Source: CAYRCU01 sp964422865 (GTDB taxonomy: Bacteria; Patescibacteriota; Microgenomatia; UBA8517). From it: a stretch of 63,669 nucleotides of DNA. The number at the start of each line of letters is the position of its first letter. Position 1 is the stretch's first letter. The position numbers and the translations under genes are program-made. The stretch lies in the NCBI GenBank assembly GCA_964422865.1, contig CAYRCU010000003.1, positions 1 to 63,669 on the forward strand. Direction: 5' to 3'. Of this stretch, positions 33,642 to 42,945 are shown in pieces. The notes under the pieces are model-generated. The model did not search any database. It saw only the letters and a list, made by a program, of their open reading frames with translations, and was not told the origin of the DNA.

Positions 33642-34388
33642 ATGAAAAATCCCGACATTTCAATAGTAATTCCCGCCTACAACGAAGAAAAGTCCATCAA
33701 AAAAGGCTCCTTAAAAAGAGTCCACAATTTCCTAAAAAAGCAAACATTCACCTGGGAAGTATTAATCACAAACGATGGCTCAACCGATAAAACCCTTGAG
33801 CTTTCTCGTGCTTTTTCAAAAACCCACAAGAATTTTAAGGTTCTTGATGAGCCCCATAGAGGAAAAGGGGGGACAGTGATCGCAGGTGCCCTGGCAGCAA
33901 AAGGAAATTATGTATTTTTTTCCGACATGGATCAATCAACACCCATAAACCACGTCTTGGATTTTCTTCCGGAATTTAAGAAAGGTGCAGATATAGTAAT
34001 TGGTACACGCACCGGTCGCAAAGGGGCGCCCATAATTAGAAAACTAATGGCTTTTGGATTCGTCCTACTGCGCACAATGTTTCTACGTCTACCATACAAG
34101 GACACCCAGTGCGGCTTTAAAGCTTTCACCAGAGAAGCCGCCCAAAAGGTCTTTAAAAAGATGGGATACTTCGCAAAACAAAAAAATGTCAAAGGAGCGG
34201 CAGTAAACGCCGGTTTTGATATTGAGTTTCTCTACATCGCAAGAAAAATGGGCTTCAAAACAGTTGGAGTCCCGGTTACATGGAACTTTGAAGACACAAG
34301 AAGGGTTAGTCCCATAAAGTCCTCACTTGAAGCTGTAAAAGACATCCTAAGAATCCGCCTAAACGCCCTTCTGGGAAAATATAAATGA
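33642..34388 (+). CDS. ALG5-like GT2 polyprenyl-phosphate glycosyltransferase
   Basis: This 248-residue GT-A-fold enzyme has VIPAYNEEKSI, TNDGSTDKT at 43-51, HRGKGGTVIAGALAAKG, metal-binding DMDQSTP at 95-101 and DTQCGFKAFTREAA. These match ALG5-type enzymes that make dolichyl/polyprenyl-phosphate glucose. I chose the ATG at 33642; the longer frame starts in the tandem repeat with TTG. TATACT at 33611-33616 is a possible -10. The next gene, a GT-C enzyme, overlaps by ATGA and probably uses its product. Confidence 0.88.
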   Translation: MKNPDISIVIPAYNEEKSIKKGSLKRVHNFLKKQTFTWEVLITNDGSTDKTLELSRAFSKTHKNFKVLDEPHRGKGGTVIAGALAAKGNYVFFSDMDQSTPINHVLDFLPEFKKGADIVIGTRTGRKGAPIIRKLMAFGFVLLRTMFLRLPYKDTQCGFKAFTREAAQKVFKKMGYFAKQKNVKGAAVNAGFDIEFLYIARKMGFKTVGVPVTWNFEDTRRVSPIKSSLEAVKDILRIRLNALLGKYK

Positions 34389-35944
34389 AAAAATATTTTT
34401 TAGAGTGGAAGAATGCTACGATCATTCTTCTTTTGATATCACTTCTGGCTCTTTTGTTGAGGTTAATCAATCTCACTATCCTTCCGGTTTTTGCAGATGA
34501 AGCCATTTATATCCGCTGGAGCCAAATTATGGCCAATGAGCCGACTCTTCGATTTCTCCCGCTCTCAGACGGCAAGCAGCCTCTGTTCATGTGGATTTTA
34601 ATGTTTGTGGTTCACCGCTTCTCAGACCCGCTTTTTATAGGAAGACTCCTTTCAATTGCAACAGGCATGGGAACTTTGCTCGGAATTTTTGCTCTTTCTC
34701 TCATTCTTTTTAAATCCAAAAAAGCCGCCCTCGTAAGTGCGCTGATCTATGCTGTTTCTCCGTTCACTTTCTTTTTTGACCGCATGGCACTTGTCGATTC
34801 AATGCTTGCGATGTTTACAATATGGACCATTGTCCTGGGGATTCTTACCGCAAAAACAAAGTACCCAAGTTTCGCAATGCTTACAGGCTTTACTCTGGGA
34901 GGCGCGTTGCTTACCAAATCTCCCGCAATTTTTACCGCAATCTTACTGCCAACAACATGGGTTTTATCCGATTTTCCTCGAAAAAAGGAAAAACTTGCGT
35001 TACATATACTGCAAGCTGTCTTTTTACTGTCAATTTCCTTTTTAATAGCCCTCACCCTCTACAACATCCAACGCCTTGGGCCAAATTTTCATATGCTTGC
35101 CCTACGGACCAAAGATTACGTGTATCCGATATCCCACCTTTGGGAAAATCCAAAAGACCCTTTCAAGCCTTACTTTCACAGAGGATTAAAGTGGATATGG
35201 ATAATGGGTCCAAGCTTTCTTTATTCACTGGCTGCAATAAGCCTTCTTGTGCGCCCGAAAAAGTTTGTCAGAGAAAAATTACTTCTCTTGTTGTGGTTTA
35301 TTTTTCCCCTGTCCATCCAGGCAATGTTTGCAAAAACATTCACGGCTCGCTATATCCTTTTTGCCCTTCCTCCGCTTTTTGTACTCTCCGGCATTTCCTC
35401 TTCTTACAATAATAAAAAGGTACTGCACTTTGCATATCTTTTTCTTTTGATCTTTATTCTCCAATCTTCAATTTTTAATTTAAACCTTCTCACAGATCCT
35501 CAAAAAGCCAATCTCCCCAGAAGTGAACGTTCCGGGTATCTGGAAGAGTGGACCGCAGGAACAGGTATAAAAGAAGTCGCGGATTACCTAAAAAAGGAAG
35601 CGAAAAAAAATCCGGATACCCAAATTATTGTAGGCACGGAAGGATATTTTGGCACTCTTCCGGATGGTCTCCAAATGTATCTTGAGAATATTTCCAATAT
35701 TACAGTTATCGGGATAGGGCTAAACATAAAAGAGCCGCACAAAAGCCTCCTTGAATCAAAAACGGCAGGAAACAAAACATATCTCTTGGCAAACTCTTCA
35801 CGCCTGAAGTTTGAAGAGGATCCTCAAAATCTCGGCCTAAAGCTAATTATGGAAATTAAAAAAGCCAATAGACCCGAGTGGATCAGAGAGCGCGTCCAAT
35901 TTGGCTCTCACGACTTTCTCCGGCTATATGAACTAAGTCCTTAA
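34385..35944 (+). CDS. GT-C membrane glycosyltransferase (GT39/ArnT-like)
   Basis: The 519 residues have about 11-12 membrane helices. The first loop has VFADEAIYIRW with D38-E39, followed by DGKQPLFMW, the position of the conserved K-P-P-L segment. The C-terminal ~150 residues are outside. It overlaps the ALG5-like gene by ATGA, so donor synthesis and transfer are translationally coupled. Confidence 0.84.
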   Translation: MKKYFLEWKNATIILLLISLLALLLRLINLTILPVFADEAIYIRWSQIMANEPTLRFLPLSDGKQPLFMWILMFVVHRFSDPLFIGRLLSIATGMGTLLGIFALSLILFKSKKAALVSALIYAVSPFTFFFDRMALVDSMLAMFTIWTIVLGILTAKTKYPSFAMLTGFTLGGALLTKSPAIFTAILLPTTWVLSDFPRKKEKLALHILQAVFLLSISFLIALTLYNIQRLGPNFHMLALRTKDYVYPISHLWENPKDPFKPYFHRGLKWIWIMGPSFLYSLAAISLLVRPKKFVREKLLLLLWFIFPLSIQAMFAKTFTARYILFALPPLFVLSGISSSYNNKKVLHFAYLFLLIFILQSSIFNLNLLTDPQKANLPRSERSGYLEEWTAGTGIKEVADYLKKEAKKNPDTQIIVGTEGYFGTLPDGLQMYLENISNITVIGIGLNIKEPHKSLLESKTAGNKTYLLANSSRLKFEEDPQNLGLKLIMEIKKANRPEWIRERVQFGSHDFLRLYELSP

Positions 35945-35960
35945 TTAATTTTCCTTCTTC

Positions 35961-35969
35961 TGGTAGTAT
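35961..35969 (+). promoter_or_regulatory. Extended -10 promoter, leaderless
   Basis: TGGTAGTAT ends 8 bases before the ATG at 35978. There is no Shine-Dalgarno sequence. Confidence 0.45.
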
Positions 35970-35977
35970 TTCTATAC

Positions 35978-37717
35978 ATGCAATTTGTTAAAAATTTACA
36001 GACCTCCTGGAAAATTATAAAAAAACCCAATTTTTTTCCCCTCGCCATTGTAATTTTCTTTGGGATTTTGGCAGGGAAGGGGCTAATAGGTAGCGGCTAC
36101 TTTAACATGCACGATGATCTTCAAATAATGCGTCAGTTTGAGCTCGAGAAGTGCTTTCTGGACGGTCAAATTCCTTGTCGCTGGGTTCCTGATATGGGTT
36201 ATGGGTTTGGCTTTCCTTTATTTAATTTCTACCCGCCTCTCCCCTATTTGATAGGGCAGGGGATAAGGGTTTTGGGCTACAGTTTTATAACGACCATAAA
36301 GCTTCTTTTTATCATTTCATTTGTAGTAAGCGGTGTTTCAATGTATTTTTTAAGTCGCGAATTTTTCGGCAGATTCGGTGGAATTGTTTCAAGCATTTTT
36401 TATATTTGGGCCCCGTATCATGCGGTAGATGTATATGTAAGAGGAGCCATGAATGAATCCTGGGCTTTTATGTGGTTTCCTCTGATTTTGTGGACAAGCT
36501 ACAAGCTTATTATTAAAAAAGAAAACCAATGGGCCTGGATCATGGGTTTGGCTCTTTCCTGGTTTGCTCTTTTTACATCACACAATTTAATGGTTTTAAT
36601 TTTTACTCCCTTTTTTGCTGTCTGGTGCGGCATTTGGTTAATAAGCTCAAAAAATTACAAACACATTCCTCAACTGATAATTTCAGGCCTCTGGGCCCTT
36701 GGTTTAAGTGCTTTTTTTACTCTTCCGGTTCTTTTGGAGAAAGGAATTGTGGCTACGGACACACTTGTTGTCGGCTATTATGAATATACCGCCCACTTTG
36801 CAAATCTGTCCCAACTTCTTTTTAGCCGTTTCTGGGGATATGGTCCATCCGTCTGGTTAACGGAAGGCGACAGAATGTCGTTTCAGATTGGTTGGATTCA
36901 TTGGGGCCTGTCACTCTTTATTGCCATACTTCTTGCAGCAAGATATCTAAAAACCAAAAAAATCGATCAACTGTTTCTTGTCACGGCATTTGTATTAGCA
37001 ACTGGCTGGTTTACAGCCTTTATGGCACATTCCCGCTCGACTCCAATCTGGCAGCTTTTTCACCCTCAACTGAAATTTGTACAATTCCCCTGGCGCTTTG
37101 TAGCAATTGTAATTTTCAGCTTCTCATTTGCGGCAGGTTCCCTGGTTAAATTATTACCCAAAATAATCGCTCATATATTGTCATCAATACTTCTTTTGGC
37201 GGTCTTGATTTACAGCTGGAACTATTTTCTTCCGGAACACGGCCGCTTAGGTCCCCTTACGGATGAAGAAAAGCTTTCCGGAGTAGCCTGGGATATGCAG
37301 CAGACCGCGGGGATTTATGATTACCTTCCGGCGGCTGCACGTACTGCACCCAAAGAACCAAGAAAAACGGTTATTGACATAGTGGAAGGAAAAGGTGAAA
37401 TTCCAAGCAGTTTTCTGGGAACAAATTGGGCAAAAGCAGTTGTGTACATGGAAAGCTCCGGCACGGTTCGATTAAATATTATAGATTTTCCCAATTGGAA
37501 AATCAGTGTCAACGGAATTGAAACAACTCATTTTGTGCCCGAAGAAGAAGAGTGGGGAAGAATGTATATAAAACTTCCGGCAGGGAGAAGTGAGATTGAA
37601 GCACGCCTGCACGACACCTGGCCGCGCACGGCGGGGAACATGATTTCTCTCTTCTCTTGGATCTTTCTCGCCGCCTTTGCCGTCCATAAGGAACGGAAAG
37701 CATGTTCAAAAAAATAA
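35978..37717 (+). CDS. Polytopic GT-C-like membrane protein (6-PTPS-related membrane domain type)
   Basis: The 579 residues have about 12 membrane helices and a beta-rich C-terminal outside domain (about 430-560). The first loop has NMHDDLQIM with D46-D47, then GFGFPLFNFYPPLPYLIG, a phrase typical of the membrane domain family named for 6-pyruvoyl-tetrahydropterin synthase-related proteins, and RGAMNESWAF. A glycosyltransferase role is inferred from the GT-C-like loop and context. The stop overlaps the next gene by 16 bases. Confidence 0.72.
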   Translation: MQFVKNLQTSWKIIKKPNFFPLAIVIFFGILAGKGLIGSGYFNMHDDLQIMRQFELEKCFLDGQIPCRWVPDMGYGFGFPLFNFYPPLPYLIGQGIRVLGYSFITTIKLLFIISFVVSGVSMYFLSREFFGRFGGIVSSIFYIWAPYHAVDVYVRGAMNESWAFMWFPLILWTSYKLIIKKENQWAWIMGLALSWFALFTSHNLMVLIFTPFFAVWCGIWLISSKNYKHIPQLIISGLWALGLSAFFTLPVLLEKGIVATDTLVVGYYEYTAHFANLSQLLFSRFWGYGPSVWLTEGDRMSFQIGWIHWGLSLFIAILLAARYLKTKKIDQLFLVTAFVLATGWFTAFMAHSRSTPIWQLFHPQLKFVQFPWRFVAIVIFSFSFAAGSLVKLLPKIIAHILSSILLLAVLIYSWNYFLPEHGRLGPLTDEEKLSGVAWDMQQTAGIYDYLPAAARTAPKEPRKTVIDIVEGKGEIPSSFLGTNWAKAVVYMESSGTVRLNIIDFPNWKISVNGIETTHFVPEEEEWGRMYIKLPAGRSEIEARLHDTWPRTAGNMISLFSWIFLAAFAVHKERKACSKK

Positions 37718-39141
37718 TCTTCACATATTCTCTTGCCCTTTTTCTCTTTTTTCCTGTCTTTAATACTTTCTTTGCCCAGGATGACTTTTTTCACTTTAAA
37801 GTTGCCCTGACGGACGGATCACTCGGTGCATTCATTCGCTTTTTTGGTTTTTACCCATTCAGCGTCCGCGGCATTGCCTTTTATCGCCCCATCTTTCGGG
37901 AAGTTGTATACAATATCTTCTATTCACTCTTCGGTCTCAACGCTTTTCCCTTTAGAATCCTTCAATTTATCATCCACTTTATAAATATCTATCTTGTCTA
38001 CATTCTCACTCAAAAACTTTTCAAGAATTCCCAAATATCTTTTTTCACCTCGCTCTTTTTTGGCATAACTGCCGCAAACGTAGGAATTCTTTACTATCTT
38101 GCAGGCGGGATCCAAGCATCGGGAGCCACAATGTTTATCCTTGCGTCTCTTCTCGCCTTTTTTAATAACCGTCGCACTTTAAGTTTTTTATTCTTCATTC
38201 TCGCACTCGCTTCACACGAGCTTTCTGTTATTCTTCCAATTCTTCTGGCTGGATTAATATTCATTAACTCCAAAAGCACAAAATCATTTTTACTAAAGTC
38301 TCTCACCACTCTCTGGCCTTACATTCTAACTTTATTTACCTACTTAACTCTAAATTTAAAAGTAATTGGCTTTTCACACTCGGAAGTGCAATATCAGCCG
38401 GTTTTCGACGCTGCAAAAACTATAAACACACTCTCTTGGTACGGTTTCTGGAGTTTGGGTTTGCCCGAAATGACGGTTGATTTCGTTCGCCCGGGCCTAA
38501 AGCTTGATCCTCGTCTAATGCGCTTCTGGAGCAGTTATTTCAAGCTTATTTTCCCGGCATTTTTCTTCTCACTGGCGGCAATATTTCTCGCCGCCGTCCG
38601 TCTTTTGACTACAAATCACAAAAAAATATTTAACAAAAAACTACTGTTTCTATTAGCTTGGTTTTTCTTGAGCCTTTTCCCGGTTATCTTCCTGCCGCTC
38701 CACAAGAAAACTTATTATCTGGCACCCGCTCTCCCGGCATTTTGGATGGCAGTGGTATATATAGTTTATTCATCTAAAGCACATCTTTTTTATCTTCTTG
38801 CAATATCTCTCTTGGTATTAAACATAACTTCCATAAAACTTGGGGAAAAAACATATCCTGCAATACAAAGGGGTAAAATCTCAAAAAAACTAATTGAAGA
38901 CATTAAATCCACATATCCAACTCTGCCAAAGGAAGCTGTTTTTTACATCAAGAATGATCCTGGCTACAAAGTTTTCTCAAACGAATGGGGAAGTACAAGC
39001 AAACAAGCCTTCTATGCACTCTCGGGTTCAGACGCTCTTGAGCTTCTCTACAACAACTCAACTTTAAAAGTGTATTATGAAGACCTAAAAACCCCTCCTC
39101 CGGATTCTAAAATAATTGAATTTGTCGCAGTTGCAGACTAA
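37702..39141 (+). CDS. GT-C membrane glycosyltransferase with DD motif
   Basis: The 479 residues have about 11 membrane helices. The first loop is FAQDDFFHF with D27-D28, followed by FYRPIFREV; both resemble the TMTC-like protein at 22029, but there are no TPR repeats. The C-terminal outside part is short (about 90 residues). It shares a CTAA with the convergent gene: the two stop codons overlap by three bases (39138-39141), leaving no room for a terminator. Confidence 0.72.
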   Translation: MFKKIIFTYSLALFLFFPVFNTFFAQDDFFHFKVALTDGSLGAFIRFFGFYPFSVRGIAFYRPIFREVVYNIFYSLFGLNAFPFRILQFIIHFINIYLVYILTQKLFKNSQISFFTSLFFGITAANVGILYYLAGGIQASGATMFILASLLAFFNNRRTLSFLFFILALASHELSVILPILLAGLIFINSKSTKSFLLKSLTTLWPYILTLFTYLTLNLKVIGFSHSEVQYQPVFDAAKTINTLSWYGFWSLGLPEMTVDFVRPGLKLDPRLMRFWSSYFKLIFPAFFFSLAAIFLAAVRLLTTNHKKIFNKKLLFLLAWFFLSLFPVIFLPLHKKTYYLAPALPAFWMAVVYIVYSSKAHLFYLLAISLLVLNITSIKLGEKTYPAIQRGKISKKLIEDIKSTYPTLPKEAVFYIKNDPGYKVFSNEWGSTSKQAFYALSGSDALELLYNNSTLKVYYEDLKTPPPDSKIIEFVAVAD

Positions 39142-40775
39142 TCTGAACATTTCTTGTGAGGATCAGTTCTCCATCCCACAAAGACAATGTAATCAACAGG
39201 ATCCCTAATCTCAAAAATCTTTTCAAGACCATGTTCCTCCGCCTGGCCTGAGGAAATTGCAAATTCGTCTCCGACAAGTATCTGTTCAATACAGGGGTCA
39301 CTTTCCCAGGAAATACTTCCGGTTCTGATATTTGAAAAACTGTAGTCTTCATTAAATATCGGACGGTTGTAATAATCATCTCTAATCTCGGGGTCAACCA
39401 TCTTTTGAAACTTCTCAGGCGGATATTTTAGAAAAAATGCAAGTTCTATATAAGCAGGCTTCAAGCGCGATTGGTCAATCAAAAACATTTCTTTAGGCCT
39501 GTTTTGTGTTTCCCGGGCAAGCTCCTTAAATCCCCAGTTCCAAGCTCCGGCTCTTTCACCGGGGAGAAGCACAAAGTACGATCTCCACAGTAGTACCAAG
39601 GATAAGAAGATTAGAAAGCCTCCCACAGGAACCCACACGATCTTCAAAGTTCTGGAAACAATTTCGTCAACCCCAATAGAAATAACAATGGAAAGCGGCA
39701 ATAAAAGAGGCAGAGCCCTTTGCGTTGAAAAAGGTGTTCCCGTTAGTGCAATTGGCACAGGAAGCACAAAAAGAAGCATTATTAAAAATTTAAAAAATAG
39801 TTTCCTTCGTCTGTTGTATAAAACCCAAATTCCCACAAAATAGAGCAGTATCATCCAAGGATAAAACACGGACAATTCCGGCACGGATCGTTGCGGGTCC
39901 GAATCCGGAAGAAAGAATAAATTTCTTGGAGAATAGTAAGACACGTATTGAGAAAAAAACTCTCTAAAAAAAGACAAAGGCCAGGCAATCAATCTCGGCA
40001 TAAAAAGAATCTTATCTGCCTCCCGGGCTACTGCATCTTTGTAAAACAAAGTATTCTTGGAAAAAAGTGCCCCGGTTCTCAGAAGAATAAGATGGGGTAT
40101 TTGAATAAAGAGTCCTATTCCCATTCCCCATAAAAGGCATTTTTTGCTTTTTTTTCTAAACAGCTCTTTTCTAAAGACTAAAAAGTAAGCCAGTCCAAAA
40201 ATTGGCACAACAAACCTCTCTGTGTGTGCCCCGTATGTTGAAAAAGACAACAAAGGCAGAGCAAGCATTAGGTATTTTGGTTTCTTAAAAGAAATCCAGG
40301 AAAATAAAACTCCCAACGAAAAAACAAAAAAGCCAAAATATGTCTCATAACCGGCTCGCGCAAAAAATACATTCCACGGGCTTATCACAAAAAGAAAAGT
40401 TCCCAGCGCCACGGAAGATTTTTTCTTTAACACTCCGCTTGTCTGCAAAAAAAACGCAAAAATCAAAGCACTCATCACACCACTCAAGGCTGAAACAAAC
40501 CTCACTGAAAAAATACTCAATCCAAACACTCCGATAGAAAGACTGGTTAAATACGTATAGATAGGAGGGGAGTATGATCCGAAAAATCTAAACAATACAG
40601 GAAAGCTCTTTCCATACTCATCTTTACCGGTTTTTAATATAGAATACGCATTATATCCCGTAGTCGCTTCATCCACGTAAAGCCCGTTTGGAACCTCACC
40701 CAGTTTGTAAAAATACAAAAAAGTCCCGATCAAAGTAACCGCTATTATCATTAAAGAGACTCTAGTTTTTCGCAT
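39138..40775 (-). CDS. GT-C membrane glycosyltransferase (GT39-like), DEA-GYNAYS group
   Basis: The 545 residues have about 11-12 membrane helices and a C-terminal outside domain with Cys-containing DPCIEQILV. The first loop has YVDEATTGYNAYSILKTGKD with D35-E36. The same phrase recurs in the genes at 54501, 57457, 59094, 60757 and 62376, so this is a member of that paralogue group on the opposite strand. It overlaps the upstream gene (40762) by 14 bases and forms a two-gene operon with it. Confidence 0.83.
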   Translation of the reverse strand: MRKTRVSLMIIAVTLIGTFLYFYKLGEVPNGLYVDEATTGYNAYSILKTGKDEYGKSFPVLFRFFGSYSPPIYTYLTSLSIGVFGLSIFSVRFVSALSGVMSALIFAFFLQTSGVLKKKSSVALGTFLFVISPWNVFFARAGYETYFGFFVFSLGVLFSWISFKKPKYLMLALPLLSFSTYGAHTERFVVPIFGLAYFLVFRKELFRKKSKKCLLWGMGIGLFIQIPHLILLRTGALFSKNTLFYKDAVAREADKILFMPRLIAWPLSFFREFFSQYVSYYSPRNLFFLPDSDPQRSVPELSVFYPWMILLYFVGIWVLYNRRRKLFFKFLIMLLFVLPVPIALTGTPFSTQRALPLLLPLSIVISIGVDEIVSRTLKIVWVPVGGFLIFLSLVLLWRSYFVLLPGERAGAWNWGFKELARETQNRPKEMFLIDQSRLKPAYIELAFFLKYPPEKFQKMVDPEIRDDYYNRPIFNEDYSFSNIRTGSISWESDPCIEQILVGDEFAISSGQAEEHGLEKIFEIRDPVDYIVFVGWRTDPHKKCSD

Positions 40776-41421
40776 ATGAAATCATCTGAATAAATACAAG
40801 TACCACTAAAACAACAAAAAGCTTTTTAATTAGTCCGTTTGGAATTTTCTTAAACCCCTCGGCTACCCCAACAACAATAAATGGCATCAGACTAAACGGC
40901 CCAATAGAACTTCTACTGCCAATTAAAGAAAGCAAAACCACGGGAGCCATAAAACTCATTGCAAAATATCTATTCCACCTCACCTCAAGAAGTCCCCAAA
41001 GAAAAATCGGCAGAAAAACATAGGGAAATTTCTCAAATTCTCGAACTCCCACTCTTTCTCTCGGATGGTTTGCAAAAAAATATACATTTGGCCCCACCAC
41101 CTCGGAGAAATTGTTCGCAATCCTGGTCCAAGCAATGCTTTCCTTTCTTCCTTCGAGCCAATATCCAATTCTTAAGTATTTCGGCGGGTATTCACCAAGC
41201 CTCATGACCTGAATTCTTCGCTCATCGTTGCTTAGAGCTGTCAGAGAAACCTTTTGAGTAGTCTTCCATTGAAATATCAAAAGAAGCACAAGAAACAAGA
41301 AAAAACTGTTATGTTTTTTGTAAAGAGCCAAACTTCCAAGAATCACCAAAAATCCGGCAAACAAGTTTACGGCGAGTATTTTATACACCCAAAGATTGGC
41401 TAGTAATGGAAACCAAATCAC
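40762..41421 (-). CDS. Short polytopic membrane protein resembling the C-terminal half of a GT39 enzyme
   Basis: This 219-residue protein has about five to six membrane helices. No catalytic first loop is present. The middle segment (WTRIANNFSEVVGPNVYFF) and the following helices look like the central and C-terminal membrane half of the GT39 paralogues, where NYLSYFSPQFLFT occurs. It may be a remnant or a separate half-protein. It starts with GTG, 7 bases after a -10 that forms one arm of an inverted repeat. The GT39 gene at 39138 follows with a 14-base overlap. Confidence 0.6.
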   Translation of the reverse strand: MIWFPLLANLWVYKILAVNLFAGFLVILGSLALYKKHNSFFLFLVLLLIFQWKTTQKVSLTALSNDERRIQVMRLGEYPPKYLRIGYWLEGRKESIAWTRIANNFSEVVGPNVYFFANHPRERVGVREFEKFPYVFLPIFLWGLLEVRWNRYFAMSFMAPVVLLSLIGSRSSIGPFSLMPFIVVGVAEGFKKIPNGLIKKLFVVLVVLVFIQMISYAKN

Positions 41422-41428
41422 TTAAAAT

Positions 41429-41450
41429 ATTGTAGCACCAATGCTACAAT
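41429..41450. promoter_or_regulatory. Perfect inverted repeat forming two divergent extended -10 elements
   Basis: The arms ATTGTAGCA (41429-41437) and TGCTACAAT (41442-41450) are perfect reverse complements around CCAA. Each arm read outward is an extended -10 (TG-C-TACAAT). Each lies 7 bases from a GTG start: 41421 on the minus strand and 41458 on the plus strand. Only one polymerase could bind at a time. It may also be an operator. Confidence 0.6.
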
Positions 41451-41457
41451 TACAATT

Positions 41458-42945
41458 GTGCGTAAGCCAGGAGAACACATTGACCCCACAACGGAAATAT
41501 CCCTAGAAACAGTTAAAAATCGCACTGTGAAAGGAGTCTTCGTTCTAACAGGCCGCACCTTTGTATTAAATGTCATAGCATTTATCGCCCAGGGCTTCCT
41601 ATGGGCATACCTCAGCCCGAACGAATTTGGAGTATTCTGGATAGTATCCGCAATTGTAAACTTCTTAGCCTATTTTAGTGATATTGGTCTTGCCGCGGCA
41701 TTAATTCAAAAAAAAGAAAAACCAACAAGGCTGGATCTTGAAACAACTTTTACGGTTCAGCAAATTCTTGTAATAACACTTCTAGTGGCACTTTTCTTTA
41801 TAGCACCCTCTCTGGAAAGAATTCAATCTCTCTCCGGGGAAGGAAGAATGCTGATGTATGCTCTCGGGATATCATTCTTTCTTTCTTCCTTGAAAAGCAT
41901 TCCGTCAGTTCTTCTGGAACGCAAACTGGAGTTTAATAAATTTATTATCCCGCAAGTCATCGAAAACTTGGTCTACAATATTATCGTTGTGGTTCTCGCC
42001 ATAAATGGCTTTGGAATTTCAAGTTTTACCTATGCCGTGCTTGCCAGGGGGGTTGTGGGGCTTGTAGCAATCTATATCCTAGAGCCATGGACGCCGGGAA
42101 TAGCGTTATCAAGAAAATCTTTAAAAAACCTAATGTCATTTGGCCTGCCATATCAGGCAAACACTCTTCTTGCGGTTATCAAGGATGATGGCATGACAAT
42201 AATGCTGGGCAGTATTTTAGGTCCGTCCGGAGTAGGAATACTGGGGACCGCACAACGCCTTGCCCAATACCCTTTAAGATTTTTCATGGACAATGTCACA
42301 AAAGTTACCTTCCCGGCTTTTTCCAGGATGCAGGATGACAAAGATCACTTAAAGCGATCGGTAACACGCTCAATCTTTTTTATCACTTTTCTTGTTTTCC
42401 CGAGCATAATTGGTCTTGCAGTTATTGCCCCTGCTGTAATAAAAGTAATTCCTCGCTATGGAAAATGGGAACCGGCGCTTATCCCTCTCGCACTCCTTAC
42501 AATTAACGTCATGTTTGCAAGTATCACAACTCAGCTCACAAACCTTCTAAATGCAATCGGAAAAATAAAGACCACCTTCAAGCTTATGGTCATGTGGACA
42601 GTGCTCACGCTCACTCTTATTCCCTACCTCTCCCTGAAGCTGGGTGTAAATGGCGCGGCCCTCGGCTACGCATTAATCGGAACGAGCTCAATTATCGCAA
42701 TTTTTGTAGCCAAGCGTTATGTGAATTTCTCGCTCATTGATTCAACCTTAAAACCTCTTCTGGCCTCTCTGGTTATGGGAGTTGTTGTTTTCTTTCTAAG
42801 GAATGCTCTTCCGGTAAGCGCCACTTCTCTTCTGGTTCTCGTGGCAACAGGTGCGGTCACCTACATCTCAGTTATTTTTGCTTTGATAGGAGCCACACTC
42901 ATTGAAGATGCAAAAAAAGGTTTCAAGAATATTTTTTCAAAATAA
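41458..42945 (+). CDS. Wzx-type polysaccharide flippase (MOP superfamily, PST family)
   Basis: The 495 residues have about 12-14 membrane helices. Typical PST/Wzx features are GVFVLTGRTFVLNVIAF in the first helix, LSPNEFGVFWIV, SDIGLAAALIQKK, SFGLPYQANTL and GPSGVGILGTAQRL. Such proteins flip polyprenyl-pyrophosphate-linked oligosaccharides across the membrane. There is no Wzy or Wzz next to it. It starts with GTG and shares a divergent promoter with the gene at 40762. The next gene overlaps by 38 bases. Confidence 0.88.
   Translation: MRKPGEHIDPTTEISLETVKNRTVKGVFVLTGRTFVLNVIAFIAQGFLWAYLSPNEFGVFWIVSAIVNFLAYFSDIGLAAALIQKKEKPTRLDLETTFTVQQILVITLLVALFFIAPSLERIQSLSGEGRMLMYALGISFFLSSLKSIPSVLLERKLEFNKFIIPQVIENLVYNIIVVVLAINGFGISSFTYAVLARGVVGLVAIYILEPWTPGIALSRKSLKNLMSFGLPYQANTLLAVIKDDGMTIMLGSILGPSGVGILGTAQRLAQYPLRFFMDNVTKVTFPAFSRMQDDKDHLKRSVTRSIFFITFLVFPSIIGLAVIAPAVIKVIPRYGKWEPALIPLALLTINVMFASITTQLTNLLNAIGKIKTTFKLMVMWTVLTLTLIPYLSLKLGVNGAALGYALIGTSSIIAIFVAKRYVNFSLIDSTLKPLLASLVMGVVVFFLRNALPVSATSLLVLVATGAVTYISVIFALIGATLIEDAKKGFKNIFSK

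Noticed and set aside
34822..35412. 196-residue plus-strand frame within the GT39 gene
   Set aside because: It lies entirely inside the GT39 gene at 34385, which has clear motifs; the alternative translation has no family features.
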